Assembly: GCA_964573295.1 (NCBI GenBank)
Contig: CAZNJE010000008.1
Span: 58,711-122,710 of the forward strand
Origin: CAYQJL01 sp964573295
GTDB lineage: Bacteria; Eisenbacteria; RBG-16-71-46; CAIMUX01; WJJG01
DNA length: 64,000 bases
Direction: 5' to 3'
Shown here piece after piece: positions 8,923 through 19,780 of the stretch. The notes below the pieces were generated by a model. That model was not told the origin of the DNA. It saw only the letters and a list, made by a program, of their open reading frames with translations, and did not search any database. The translations under genes were made by a program, and so were the position numbers. How positions within the stretch are numbered: the first letter of the stretch is position 1; every line of letters starts with the position of its first letter.

Positions 8923-8964
8923 GGCTGGACGGCGGAGCGGGCCCGGGGAATCCATCTGAGCCGA

Positions 8965-9030
8965 CGCCCAGCTCGGTCCCCCTCGCCCAGCTCGGCCCCC
9001 CTCGCCCAGCTCGGTCCCCCTCGCCCAGCT
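8965..9030. repeat. 19-bp tandem repeat, 3.5 copies
   Basis: CGCCCAGCTCGGTCCCCCT repeats at 8965, 8984 and 9003 with a partial copy at 9022. It lies between the ends of the regulator and the symporter small-subunit gene. The unit is not a multiple of three, in keeping with its non-coding position. Confidence 0.9.
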
Positions 9031-9091
9031 CAAGCCGTGCCCCTAAGAACCGTCCGCTGACCTCGGCCCGTGCGCAGGCCGAGAACGACTG

Positions 9092-9187
9092 CTACCGGTT
9101 GCGGGCGGCGATACGCAAGCAGATCGCCAGCCCCCCGAAGAGGACGACGCACCCAAAGACGAGCATGGCCCACGCGGAAAACGGCAT
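9092..9187 (-). CDS. MetS-like small subunit of the NSS transporter
   Basis: A 31-codon gene 32 bp downstream of the NSS symporter on the same strand. GAGGAG (9200-9195) lies seven bases before its ATG. The product is a single hydrophobic helix (WAMLVFGCVVLFGGLAICL) followed by the basic end RIAARNR. This is the size, topology and position of the MetS-type small subunits found after many bacterial NSS transporters, such as the methionine/alanine importer MetPS. It probably forms a membrane complex with the symporter. Assignment rests on context and shape; the sequence is too short for more. Confidence 0.75.
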   Translation of the reverse strand: MPFSAWAMLVFGCVVLFGGLAICLRIAARNR

Positions 9188-9219
9188 TGGTTCTCTCCTC
9201 GTTTGCTTCTCGCCGGCGC

Positions 9220-10710
9220 CTAGTGATCAGCCCCACCGGATCCCCCGCGAGCCGGCTTGCGCCAGAAGAAGTACCCGACCCCGGCCGAAAGAACGAGCAT
9301 TCCCCATCCACCCAGCGTGGTCGCCCAGCGCGGGTAGCCGCTGTAGGTTTCCAAGATCTCGGCTCTCACGTTCATGATCAGAATCACCAGGAGCACCGCC
9401 GGCGTGATGAACCGCAGCGCCCAGATCCACCAGTTGCCCAGGCGCACCTCGGAGATACTGTTCAAGTAGGCGCGGAACTCCTGCACGTTGTACATGTAGC
9501 CCACCACGATGCACTGAACGAGCCCGGCGCCCACGAGGCCGAAATCACAGATCCACTTATCCACGATGTCGAACCAGTAGTAACCCCCGCGAGTGGTGAA
9601 GACGAGCGCGATCGGAAACGCCACGGCGATGAACCCCAGGGCGAGCTTCTCGGAAGGAACATTCCACTTGTCACGGATGCCGGTGGTGAAGGCCTCCTGC
9701 AGCGCAAAGGCCGAATCGATTCCCAGGGCCAGCAGCGTGACGAAGAAGATCACACCGAAGAGCACATTGAGAGCCGGGAGCTTCAGGATCGCCGTTGGAT
9801 AGGCCACAAACGCCAGGCCGGTCCCACTCTGGGTCACCGTCTCCATGGGCAGGCCCTGCACCTGCGCCAGGTACCCCAGCATGGAGAACACCGCGAATCC
9901 GGCATAGAAGCTCGTGGCGCAGTTTGCGAGGCCCGTGATGAGCGCGCTGTTGGTGATCTCGGCCTTGCGCGAGAGGAACGATCCATAGGCGATCATGATG
10001 CCCGAGGCCAAACTCAGCGAGAAGAAGATCTGCCCGTAGGCGCGCAGCCAGATCGAGGGGTCGGCCAGCTTGGAGAAGTCGGGCGTCAGGTAGTAACGGA
10101 TGCCCTCGATCGCGCCCGGCAGCGTCAGGCCGCGGATGAGCAGGATCGTCAAGAGCAGCAGCGGCAGCGGAACGGTGATCATGACCACCTTGCTCACATT
10201 GCGCACGCCCTTGCGAAGGATCAGGTAGATCGCCAGCCAGGTCAGCGCCATCCCGAGCACCAGGTACCAGATCGGGGCGCCGAGCTCGCCGGGTCCGCTC
10301 GAGCGCTGCAACACCTGTTGCATGAAGAACCCCTCGGGATCCTGGGCCCAGGCCAGCTTGAAGCTGTGCCACAGGTACACCCAGGCCCAGGCCAAGATCG
10401 TCGAGTAGTAGATGACGATGCCCGCGCTCAGGCCGGCCGCCCACCATCCGAACCACTCGAGTTTGCGGCGGACCGCGGCGAATGCGCCCGGCGCGGCGCG
10501 CTGCAACCGTTGCCCCAGGCCCATCTCCAGAATCAACATGGGGATTCCGGCGGTGAAAAGCGCCGTGAAGTAGGGAATCAGAAACGCTCCCCCGCCGCTC
10601 TCGTAGGCGACATAGGGAAACCGCCAGACATTGCCCAGTCCCACGGCAGATCCCACAGCCGCCATGATGAAGGCGGTCCGGCTATGCCAGCGATCACGCG
10701 ATTCGGCCAC
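9220..10710 (-). CDS. Sodium-dependent NSS-family transporter
   Basis: A 496-residue inner-membrane protein of the neurotransmitter:sodium symporter family. The signature is complete: SAVGLGNVWRFPYVAYESGGGAF forms the first helix and its unwound substrate/sodium site. The remaining helices follow the LeuT-like 11-12 helix pattern, and the family's second signature lies around GLGQRLQRAAPGAF. AAGGAGG (10722-10716) is five bases from GTG at 10710; a second in-frame GTG precedes it. The long upstream extension of the frame is not translated. It probably imports a hydrophobic amino acid with sodium. The MetS-like gene follows, so MetP-type function is the best guess. Confidence 0.9.
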   Translation of the reverse strand: MAESRDRWHSRTAFIMAAVGSAVGLGNVWRFPYVAYESGGGAFLIPYFTALFTAGIPMLILEMGLGQRLQRAAPGAFAAVRRKLEWFGWWAAGLSAGIVIYYSTILAWAWVYLWHSFKLAWAQDPEGFFMQQVLQRSSGPGELGAPIWYLVLGMALTWLAIYLILRKGVRNVSKVVMITVPLPLLLLTILLIRGLTLPGAIEGIRYYLTPDFSKLADPSIWLRAYGQIFFSLSLASGIMIAYGSFLSRKAEITNSALITGLANCATSFYAGFAVFSMLGYLAQVQGLPMETVTQSGTGLAFVAYPTAILKLPALNVLFGVIFFVTLLALGIDSAFALQEAFTTGIRDKWNVPSEKLALGFIAVAFPIALVFTTRGGYYWFDIVDKWICDFGLVGAGLVQCIVVGYMYNVQEFRAYLNSISEVRLGNWWIWALRFITPAVLLVILIMNVRAEILETYSGYPRWATTLGGWGMLVLSAGVGYFFWRKPARGGSGGADH

Positions 10711-11110
10711 CACGCCCTCCTTGTCAAGACCCGCATACGGGTATGCTCTTGGGGGTACGATTGGGTTCGGGATCGGGACCAACGCTATCACGCCTCCCTC
10801 ATCTCTACCAGTGCGGGACCTGCAAGCGGTACGTATCTGTCGAGAACACCATGCGAAGGCGACGCACACGGCCGGGCCGGCCCGGCCCGATCCCGATCCC
10901 GATCGGCGCGGGAGCCGATCCGGGCGCCCCGGCCATGTGGCCGAGCGTGAGCGAGCATCGCTTCTATGTGGCCTGCTACAACCTGAACTCTGGCCGACCG
11001 GACGACGGCCACAAATTGCGGACCTCCGCCGGGTGCTGGCTGTGCTAGACTCGCTCGCTCTCTCACCCCTTTGGGACACCGACCGGCACCGGGACTGGAG
11101 ATCCGAACCG
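10711..11110. other. Divergent intergenic region with a palindrome
   Basis: About 400 bp between the NSS transporter and typA. It contains the 14-bp palindrome GCATACGGGTATGC (10733-10746), close upstream of the transporter start and possibly an operator, and a GC-rich stretch with CCGATC-type hexamer repeats (about 10896-10930). A 101-codon plus-strand frame (10743-11048) begins without a ribosome site. It has CGTC near its start and CWLC at its end, so a small zinc-binding protein cannot be excluded. Confidence 0.4.
10733..10746. promoter_or_regulatory. 14-bp palindrome, possible operator
   Basis: GCATAC-GG-GTATGC, a perfect inverted repeat centred about 30 bp upstream of the transporter start codon. 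A regulator-binding role is inference from position and symmetry only. Confidence 0.3.
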
Positions 11111-12922
<1,812 letters not shown>

Positions 12923-13065
12923 GCCGGTGCGGCGATTCAGCATCCCGGCGACCCGCTTCGTGGCAGCCGTCCGTCGCGCTCTAGCAAGTTCGGTGGCCGT
13001 TCGAAACGCGGCCGGCAGCACGTCTCCACGCTGACGTCAAACATAGCTCATCTGGCGGTCCCGGC

Positions 13066-14928
13066 TCAGCGCAGAGTTCCAGGTCCTGCGCGGTAGCCTT
13101 TCAGGTTCTCGCACTGCCAGGCCAAAGACCGTGGGTGGGCCAGGATGATCCGGTGAACGCGACCTGTTGGCAACCCGAGCGTCCGGCCGCGTGCAATCAC
13201 CTGCGAGGGAGGGAGTTCTGCGACATGAGCCGGATCGAAACAAGCGAGTGCGGGATCCGCGAGGACCGGATCGACGAGCGAGGAATCGGCGCGCGCCGGA
13301 CCGGCGTCCACGAGTCCGGCATCCACGAGGTCGGCCACCGCCGCGCGCAAGTGAGCCAGACCGTCGTCCAGCGCAAAGGCGGCCGTGTAGAGCAGCTGCC
13401 CCCTGTGCAGTTCACGAATCTCCAACTCCCAGCCCTGTCCAAGGTAGGCCGACCAACTGCCGGGCGACGCCACCAGCGTGTGGACGGTGACAACTCCGGT
13501 GGGTATCAATCTCCATCTCGCGACGAGCCGATCTTCCGAACCGGAGGGATTGAAGTAGACCGAGACCTCGGCCGAGTCGGGCGGCGGCACGTCCCACGCC
13601 ACCTCAACCAGGAGGGAGTCGGCCCCCGCCAGATCGATTCGGCGCGCACAGGCCGGCGCAAGCTCGTGACGCCCCGTGGCGGCCCGAAGGTGCACGCGCG
13701 GTCGCGGCAAGTGTTCGTCGAGTGCCCGCGCCGATCTTCGAGAAGCGTGGCGGAAGAAGCCAGCCATGGCGGGGATCTGATCACGATGGGCGTGATCTGG
13801 AGACTCGCAGAGACAGGTGGCCTCGGGGGCGAGACGGGCCAGCAGATGCGCAACCACTTCCATCTCGTTCTGCCGCCGCCCGGGACTCTGATAGAAGACC
13901 GGCAACGTACCTCCCAGAAGCCCGACCGCCACCTGTCCGCGCCGGGGCAAGGCGAGATAGCCGTAGCCGCGCATCTCGCCGCCCGTGCCGAAGTAGTCCA
14001 GGTCGAGATCGACGAGCACGCGGCACCCATCCAGTGTGCCGGATCGAACCCGCTCATCAAACTGTGCCCGGCTCAGGCAATGCAACCGAAACGGCCCAGG
14101 GACCCAGTCCTCGGTGGCATGACGGGGACGGGTCGCGGTAACGAGGTCATCGGCGCGGGAGACCGGAAGTCCTTGATGGACACGCATGGCCATCGCGGAT
14201 AACGGGATCGGCGTTGCGCCCTCGCGAATGCGTGGCAGGATCCATCCGTCCTGCACGTGCAGGTCGAAACGGTAGGTTTCGGACTCGCCGGCATAGCAGC
14301 TGATCTCGGGCTGAACCCAATAGACCTCCTGCGCCAGCCCGTAGTACAAGCATGGCAGCATGAAGGTAGCGACTGACAGCCGATCGGCGTACTGCTCGGC
14401 AACCTCGAGCCGGCCGCCAACGAGCCCCACCGAGTCCGCGCAAACCGGCGCAGGATGCATGTCGCTGTGCGAATCGAAGTGGACGATGACGCATGCGTCC
14501 TGGGCATCTGAAGCCGCCTCCACGGGCCTCGCTGGCTCCAGGGACCTCGCCACCTGAGGGGAGGTCGCCGTCTCCGAGGACCTCGCCATTTGCGGGGAGT
14601 TCGCTGCTTCCAGGGACCTCGCCCGGGCGGACCGCGCCTGTGCAAAGCAGTAGAACGTCCAGTCATTGCGCCTGAACGCGTAGAGGGAACCCTCCCGATA
14701 GATCCTGGTGACGCCGCCGCGAAGGCGGAGGGTCTCGGTCGGTATCAGAGTGGATGAGCCCTCGCCTGCGGTCCTTTCGGTCGTGCTTCCGGTCGCGGCG
14801 CCACGGCCAGATCCTTCACCGTCAGGAGAGCACGAACCGAGCCCAAAGCTCAGCACCAGAAGCAATCCCGCGACGAGACGCTTCCCCGGGGCGAAGCGTA
14901 ATGCCCGGTTCCGGTCGGCCATCCTCAT
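13066..14928 (-). CDS. UPF0489-like lipoprotein with tandem-repeat insertions
   Basis: A 620-residue lipoprotein: the hydrophobic core LVAGLLLVLSFGLGSC ends in a lipobox cysteine. Residues about 180-440 hold the UPF0489 hallmarks, VIVHFDSHSDMH and RVLVDLDLDYF, from a family with an arginase-like fold and conserved His/Asp residues likely to bind metal. Two low-complexity inserts interrupt it: 36-bp repeats encoding SLEAANSPQMAR-type units (14537-14623), and a Val/Asp/Ala segment from about 15-bp repeats (roughly 13240-13335) near the C-terminus. The start is chosen because it gives a normal lipoprotein signal; the ribosome site is weak and an in-frame ATG follows at 14922. Its substrate is unknown. 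Confidence 0.7.
   Translation of the reverse strand: MRMADRNRALRFAPGKRLVAGLLLVLSFGLGSCSPDGEGSGRGAATGSTTERTAGEGSSTLIPTETLRLRGGVTRIYREGSLYAFRRNDWTFYCFAQARSARARSLEAANSPQMARSSETATSPQVARSLEPARPVEAASDAQDACVIVHFDSHSDMHPAPVCADSVGLVGGRLEVAEQYADRLSVATFMLPCLYYGLAQEVYWVQPEISCYAGESETYRFDLHVQDGWILPRIREGATPIPLSAMAMRVHQGLPVSRADDLVTATRPRHATEDWVPGPFRLHCLSRAQFDERVRSGTLDGCRVLVDLDLDYFGTGGEMRGYGYLALPRRGQVAVGLLGGTLPVFYQSPGRRQNEMEVVAHLLARLAPEATCLCESPDHAHRDQIPAMAGFFRHASRRSARALDEHLPRPRVHLRAATGRHELAPACARRIDLAGADSLLVEVAWDVPPPDSAEVSVYFNPSGSEDRLVARWRLIPTGVVTVHTLVASPGSWSAYLGQGWELEIRELHRGQLLYTAAFALDDGLAHLRAAVADLVDAGLVDAGPARADSSLVDPVLADPALACFDPAHVAELPPSQVIARGRTLGLPTGRVHRIILAHPRSLAWQCENLKGYRAGPGTLR
14537..14623. repeat. 36-bp coding repeat in UPF0489-like gene
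   Basis: Two 36-bp units plus 15 bases of a third encode a 12-residue repeat (S-L/S-E-x-A-x-S-P-Q-x-A-R). They lie directly before the VIVHFDSHSDMH motif. Confidence 0.8.
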
Positions 14929-15032
14929 GCTACGAGTCCATCCCCTCACAAACCGATCCCTTTGCCGGCCCATCCCGCTGCCCGCCCATCCCTCTACGAG
15001 CCCATTCCTCCCACCGCAGCCCGGTCGGTACC

Positions 15033-16424
15033 TCAGTCGGTGACCTCGAAGGTACGGAACCGTTCCGTTGTGGCGATCCTGGCGGTGTCTCCGATCGCGC
15101 TGTTGGCAGCGATGGCATGAACCGACCACTTCACATGCGACGCCGGAGCGAAGCCCTGCCCCGAAGCCGGCTGCCAGTGCGGATCGCGGCCAAGCTCGAT
15201 CGTGCGGTTCGAATACCAGCTATTCACTGCCATCTCGATCTCGTAGCTCAGCAGCTCGTAGCCGAGTGTGTCGGGTACGGCACACCAACTGAACGTGGGC
15301 GTCTGCGTGTCTACCACAGCGCCATCTTCCGGAGAATGACAGGTGATGGCCATCTGCACTTCAATCGTCCCCACATCAAGCGTGTCGCCATCGACAACGT
15401 CTCGATCCTCGATCAGCCGGCCATAGGAGTGGTACCCATCATCCAACCGATAGGCGGGATGGACCACGTAGGCCCCCGGTGTGAGATCAGTGAAGAGAAA
15501 CTCGCCAGCCTGAGTCGTGGTGGTCGTCTGACCACCGATGACCGCGCAGGGGATGCTGCCGAAGCCGAGCGTATCCGGATCTGACACGGCATCGATCGAC
15601 AGCGCAACGCTGAGATCGGCAACGGGCACACCCAAGAAGGTCACCAGCCCCTTTAGAGCGCCGGCGGGGCTCTCGGATGTTCGCCGTTTGAGAGCGATAT
15701 CCGCCGTCAGAACCGAATCCCCCTCTTGGGGGATGGGCAGAAATCCAATGTCGGAGAAGCCCGCATCAATCGCGCCTGCAATGGTCGCCGACTCGTAGCC
15801 CGGACAGCTCACGGTCACGGGGAAGATCCCAAGGTCATGCCCGATGTGGTCCACGACACGGAGTCCCTCAATCGAGTAGTGACCTTGCTCGTCAGCGATG
15901 GACATTCGCGGCATCCCGATGCCATGGACATAGGCGGGCACATCCATCGACGACCAGAAGATTGGCGAGACATAGGCCTGAGACAGACCACGTTGCGTCT
16001 GGGCGTCCCGGATCGTCCCCTCGATCCGGTATTCCGGTGTCCCCCACAGCTCAGCCGGTTGAATGCGTGCATCCCAGGTCGTTGTCGCCCCCTCGATGAC
16101 GGTGATCGTTCCGGAGGTTCGATCACAGACGGTCAAGGAATCGTGAAACACTACCCCGTAGTAGACGCCCGAGGCAACGCCGTAGAGAGCGTACTCCCCC
16201 TGGGCATTGGTTGGCGTCATGGAAGACCCGGGCAACAGCGTCGCCCGGTCGATCAGGATGACGGCGGCGTCGGATACCGGGTCACCCGAATCAAGCTCGG
16301 TAATACAACCGACAACGCTCGGATCCGTCCGGGGAGCACTCGGGTCATCCGAATCACTGCAACCGGTGTAGATAGTTCCCATCCCGACCAGAAAGAGGAT
16401 CAAGAGAAGCGGTTGAATGCGCAT
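15033..16424 (-). CDS. Lipoprotein with carboxypeptidase-regulatory-like domains
   Basis: A 463-residue lipoprotein. GGAGGTGA sits just before ATG, and the signal MRIQPLLLILFLVGMGTIYTGC has a lipobox-like end. Two to three transthyretin-like, carboxypeptidase regulatory-type modules follow. They are recognised by V-x-G-x-I/V-x-D/E near the start of a module, then Y-x-L-x-G-V-x-x-G-x-Y-x-V (for example AQGEYALYGVASGVYYGVV; AGEFLFTDLTPGAYVV). The C-terminal 110 residues resemble a FnIII-like ending (TPTFSWCAVPDTLGYELLSYEIEM). No enzyme motif is visible; it is a surface or periplasmic structural protein. It lies just upstream of the UPF0489 lipoprotein on the same strand. Confidence 0.75.
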   Translation of the reverse strand: MRIQPLLLILFLVGMGTIYTGCSDSDDPSAPRTDPSVVGCITELDSGDPVSDAAVILIDRATLLPGSSMTPTNAQGEYALYGVASGVYYGVVFHDSLTVCDRTSGTITVIEGATTTWDARIQPAELWGTPEYRIEGTIRDAQTQRGLSQAYVSPIFWSSMDVPAYVHGIGMPRMSIADEQGHYSIEGLRVVDHIGHDLGIFPVTVSCPGYESATIAGAIDAGFSDIGFLPIPQEGDSVLTADIALKRRTSESPAGALKGLVTFLGVPVADLSVALSIDAVSDPDTLGFGSIPCAVIGGQTTTTTQAGEFLFTDLTPGAYVVHPAYRLDDGYHSYGRLIEDRDVVDGDTLDVGTIEVQMAITCHSPEDGAVVDTQTPTFSWCAVPDTLGYELLSYEIEMAVNSWYSNRTIELGRDPHWQPASGQGFAPASHVKWSVHAIAANSAIGDTARIATTERFRTFEVTD

Positions 16425-16614
16425 CGTTCACCTCCGGTTCGCGAACGCCAGGACAGTCACGGTTCAGACCGGCATCGTCAGACTTGCCTGGTCTGCACCT
16501 GCGCCGATTCTGCTCGCAGATACTGTCAACGTAGCAGCCCACGAGCGCTGGAACCAGGTGGAAACCGACGTCCGGGCGGGACCCAAACACGCGGTGGCGT
16601 GTTTCCAAAGTGCG

Positions 16615-17079
16615 ATGCGACACCAATTCAAAGTCGAAACCATTCTTCCACTGCCGCGCGCAGAAGTATTCCCCTTCTTCGCCGACGCGGCGAACCTCGA
16701 GCGGATCACGCCGGCCGAGTTGCGTTTTCGCATTCTGACTCCGGTGCCGATCGAGATGCGCGCCGGGGCCCGGATCGACTACCAGCTACGGCTCTTCGGC
16801 CTGCCCTTCCGCTGGAAGACCGAAATCACTCTCTGGGAACCGCCGTGCAGGTTCGTTGACGCACAACTCACCGGTCCCTACCGGACGTGGATCCACACGC
16901 ACACGTTCCATGACGAGGGGCATCATACGCGCATGCACGATCAGGTCATCTACGAGTTGCCGCTGGCCCCGTTCGGCGAGCTGGCCCGCCCGCTGGTGCG
17001 CCGCCAGGTGGAGCGCATCTTCCGCTATCGCGAATGGGCCATCCGAGACGCGCTGGAATTGCCGCCCATGCGAAGCTAG
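16615..17079 (+). CDS. SRPBCC-family (START-like) ligand-binding protein
   Basis: A 154-residue soluble protein with the typical SRPBCC opening: a beta strand (FKVETILPLPRAEVFPFFADAANLERITP), a V-shaped helix pair, then strands with WEPPCRFVDAQLTGPYRTWIHTHTF. Relatives include ligand-binding proteins and proteins fused to NAD-dependent epimerases (YfcH-type cell-division inhibitor family). The ATG is chosen because MRHQFKVE begins the domain; no clear ribosome site precedes it. The stop lies 20 bp from the convergent methyltransferase. Ligand unknown. Confidence 0.8.
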   Translation: MRHQFKVETILPLPRAEVFPFFADAANLERITPAELRFRILTPVPIEMRAGARIDYQLRLFGLPFRWKTEITLWEPPCRFVDAQLTGPYRTWIHTHTFHDEGHHTRMHDQVIYELPLAPFGELARPLVRRQVERIFRYREWAIRDALELPPMRS

Positions 17080-17099
17080 CCGGCCGCCGCGATGCGGAC

Positions 17100-17852
17100 T
17101 TAGCGTCGCGCCACGGCCACCAGCCGCTTGGCGGTGTGGTCGTAAGGTTCGCCCAAGAGAGATCCGAAGACCGCGACCTGTCCGAAGCCGGCGTCCTCCA
17201 GCATCGAAGCGAGTTGGGAGCCCGAGAAAAGGCGGTGGGAAAAGGCGTGCTCCTCCGCGCGCCCATCCTTGATCAAGATCCAGCGCACATCGATCGATCT
17301 CCACGCTTCGCCGAGCCGGCGTTCTTCCAGAAACAGCGCCCCATCGTGCGCGTGATGCCAATCACGCTCACGAAAGACACGCGCCAGAATCTCCCGCCCG
17401 ATCAGCTCCATGACCAACGTGCCGCCAGGACGCAAAGAGGCACGGATGTGGCGCAAGGCCTGCTCGTCGGCATGAGGATCCGGCGAGTAGCCGAAGGAGG
17501 TATAGAGGTTCACGACCAGGTCGAAGGTGTCCGGTCGCTCGAAGGCATACAGGTCCTCTCGCACCCACTCGATCGGCAATGCCTCGCGGTCGGCAGCTTG
17601 GCGAGCCTGATCGAGAAAGGCTGTTGTGCGATCCACGCCGGTCACCTGGAAGCCGCGCCGGGCGAACTCGAGGCTGTGCCGGCCCGGTCCGCAGCACAGA
17701 TCGCAGATCCGGCAGCCCCCGGGCGGTTTGGCCAACGCCAGGACATGGTCGCACTCGACGGTGGCATGCGCGAACCGCTGCTGCGTGAAGAGGTAGGGAC
17801 CGAAAGTGTGCCAAAAGGCATCGTCTTGATACCAGGGACGGTCATTGTCCAT
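17100..17852 (-). CDS. Class I SAM-dependent methyltransferase
   Basis: A 250-residue methyltransferase. Motif I is ICDLCCGPGRHSLEFARRG, the acidic residue ending strand 2 is in VTGVDRT, and motif IV is FDLVVNLYTSFGY, with the Methyltransf_25/Ubie-like pattern. AGGAGG lies six bases before ATG at 17852, which rejects the ten-residue longer form. The substrate cannot be told from sequence. Confidence 0.85.
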   Translation of the reverse strand: MDNDRPWYQDDAFWHTFGPYLFTQQRFAHATVECDHVLALAKPPGGCRICDLCCGPGRHSLEFARRGFQVTGVDRTTAFLDQARQAADREALPIEWVREDLYAFERPDTFDLVVNLYTSFGYSPDPHADEQALRHIRASLRPGGTLVMELIGREILARVFRERDWHHAHDGALFLEERRLGEAWRSIDVRWILIKDGRAEEHAFSHRLFSGSQLASMLEDAGFGQVAVFGSLLGEPYDHTAKRLVAVARR

Positions 17853-18100
17853 CTCGTGCCTCCTCGCAAGGGGGATCCGCATTCAAACAAAAGGTTGGTC
17901 CTCCAACCGGACCTGTGACAAGTCTCCTTTGCCAAGTGCTTCTCCTGGGTCCCCTGAGTATTTTCAACCGTCGCGAGGGCGGCGGGCAAGACGAGGCTTG
18001 AGGTCGCCGGCCCGTGGGGATCATCCGAGGGGCCGGACGTCCTGTTCGCTCGCGAATGAGCACTCCCGGGCAAGGATGACCTGTTCGCTGGCCGTTCAGA

Positions 18101-19780
18101 GTGGTATCATCTCTGTTTTACGCATTCGCGAGAAGTCAGGGAGCACTCACAGGCAGGCCCATCGTGCCCGAATCCAACAATCTACAGACTGGTCGGCCAG
18201 CGATCCGCTCATCGTGCGGATCCAAACGCCTACGCCAGCATCCCTACTTCATCCTGCCCGATGGATCCAATCGCAAGGCCGCGCTCGACCTAGGGCAGCG
18301 GTTCCTGCACCTCACGATCGATGCGCTGGCCACCGCCGGGGACCGGCCTCCGCTCGCCCCCGAGACCGGCGAACCGCCCCTTTCGCCGGGCTACGAGCCG
18401 CCGCGCGAGGGCCGCGACCCCGAAGAGCTCCTCGCCCATATCCGCGAACGGATCTTGCCCCGCGCCCTCAACGTGTCTCATCCCGGCTACGTGGGCCACA
18501 TGGACACGTTGGCGAGCGCCATCGGGGTCTTCTCGGACATGCTCGTCTCGGCCCTGAACAACAACATGCTCTGCTGGGAGATGTCACCGGTCTTCACGGA
18601 GATGGAGGCGCGCTTGCTGGGCTGGTTCTCGGGCGCCATTGGCTGGCCCCATCCGGCCAAGTCCGTGCCGCAGTCGGGCCCGCACCCGGCGCCGCAGCCC
18701 AGCCGCTCCACGGGGTTTCTGGTCAGCGGCGGGAGCCTGGCCAACCTCTCCGCGATCCTGGCGGCCCGCAACGCGCAGTGCGGGCCGGACTTTCGGGAGC
18801 GGGGCCTGGCGGCGGCGCCCGGACCACCGGTAATCCTCGCCTCAGAAGAGGTGCACTACTCGCTCGATAAGATCGCCAACATCCTCGGGATCGGTTCCCG
18901 GGGACTGGTGCGCGTCCCCACCGATGCGGCCATGCGCATGGATCCCACAGCGCTGGAGCAGACCCTGGCCCGGCTGCGCCGGGACGGGCAGTGGCCGTTC
19001 TGCGTAGTCGGCATCGCCGGCACGACCGTCGCCGGCGCCATCGATCCGCTCGAGGCCATTGGCCGCATCGCCCGGCGCGAGGGATTGTGGTTCCACGTCG
19101 ATGCGGCTTACGGCGGATCGCTCATGATCACGACCGGTACCGAACACGAGCACGTTCGCCGGTGTCTCGCGGGTATCGAGCTGGCCGACTCGGTCACGTT
19201 CAACCCGCAGAAGTGGCTCTTCGTGCCCAAGACCTGCGCGGGTGTCTTCTTCCGCGACAGCCACCGGGTGGCAGGCGCGGTGCGTCAGACCTTTCCCTAT
19301 GCCGGTTCGCGCAGCGCCGCGATCGACGACGACCGCCGCAACGTGGGCGAGTACACGATCCAGGGCACACGGCGCGTGGACATCCTGAAGTTGTGGCTCA
19401 CCCTGGAGCACCTCGGCCGCGACTTGCTGGCCGAGCTCATGGTCGCGAGTCTCGAGCGCGCCCGGACTCTCACCGAACGGATCATCGCCGATCCCGAGTG
19501 CGAGTTGCTGACGAACCCTGAGCTCAACATCGTCTGCTTCCGCTACGTCCCGGCCGGATGGGACCGGGCCTCGCGGGCGCGGGAGGTCGACGATCTCAAC
19601 AAGAAGATCCACGCCCGTCTGGAGAGCGAAGCACGCGGTTGGATCGCCCTGCCGCGCCACCGCGGCCGGCGCTGGTTGCGTTTCGTGATTCTCCACCCGC
19701 AAGCCGACGATGAGCGGTTGGCCGGACTCCACCGGCGGGTGGTGGCTATCGGGCGAGAACTGGTCAGCCCGGCACGTTGA
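18101..19780 (+). CDS. Pyridoxal-phosphate-dependent decarboxylase, group II type
   Basis: About 540-559 residues, with the fold of aromatic-L-amino-acid/glutamate/diaminobutyrate decarboxylases. N-terminal HPGYVGHM, the VSGGSLANLSAI phosphate-binding segment, HVDAAYGGS with the PLP-contacting Asp, and the Schiff-base lysine in TFNPQKWLF are all present; most relatives have HK where this one has QK. The start is unsure: the given GTG has no ribosome site, and an in-frame GTG at 18164 with GGGAG some 20 bases upstream is an alternative. The substrate is not predictable. The 3' end overlaps the convergent amidotransferase gene by 17 bp. Confidence 0.85.
   Translation: MVSSLFYAFARSQGALTGRPIVPESNNLQTGRPAIRSSCGSKRLRQHPYFILPDGSNRKAALDLGQRFLHLTIDALATAGDRPPLAPETGEPPLSPGYEPPREGRDPEELLAHIRERILPRALNVSHPGYVGHMDTLASAIGVFSDMLVSALNNNMLCWEMSPVFTEMEARLLGWFSGAIGWPHPAKSVPQSGPHPAPQPSRSTGFLVSGGSLANLSAILAARNAQCGPDFRERGLAAAPGPPVILASEEVHYSLDKIANILGIGSRGLVRVPTDAAMRMDPTALEQTLARLRRDGQWPFCVVGIAGTTVAGAIDPLEAIGRIARREGLWFHVDAAYGGSLMITTGTEHEHVRRCLAGIELADSVTFNPQKWLFVPKTCAGVFFRDSHRVAGAVRQTFPYAGSRSAAIDDDRRNVGEYTIQGTRRVDILKLWLTLEHLGRDLLAELMVASLERARTLTERIIADPECELLTNPELNIVCFRYVPAGWDRASRAREVDDLNKKIHARLESEARGWIALPRHRGRRWLRFVILHPQADDERLAGLHRRVVAIGRELVSPAR

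Noticed and set aside
9070..10950. 626-codon plus-strand frame opposite the NSS transporter
   Set aside because: Antisense shadow; highly charged, no domain, and the transporter signature on the other strand is unambiguous.
16519..16540. TTGACA on the minus strand (TGTCAA near 16518) as promoter of the lipoprotein gene
   Set aside because: No acceptable -10 at 16-18 bp; the nearest AT-containing hexamer is only about 12 bp away.
18031..18100. Two similar CCTGTTCGCT-containing segments as operators before the decarboxylase
   Set aside because: Only about ten bases match well; similar short matches are common in this repeat-rich sequence.
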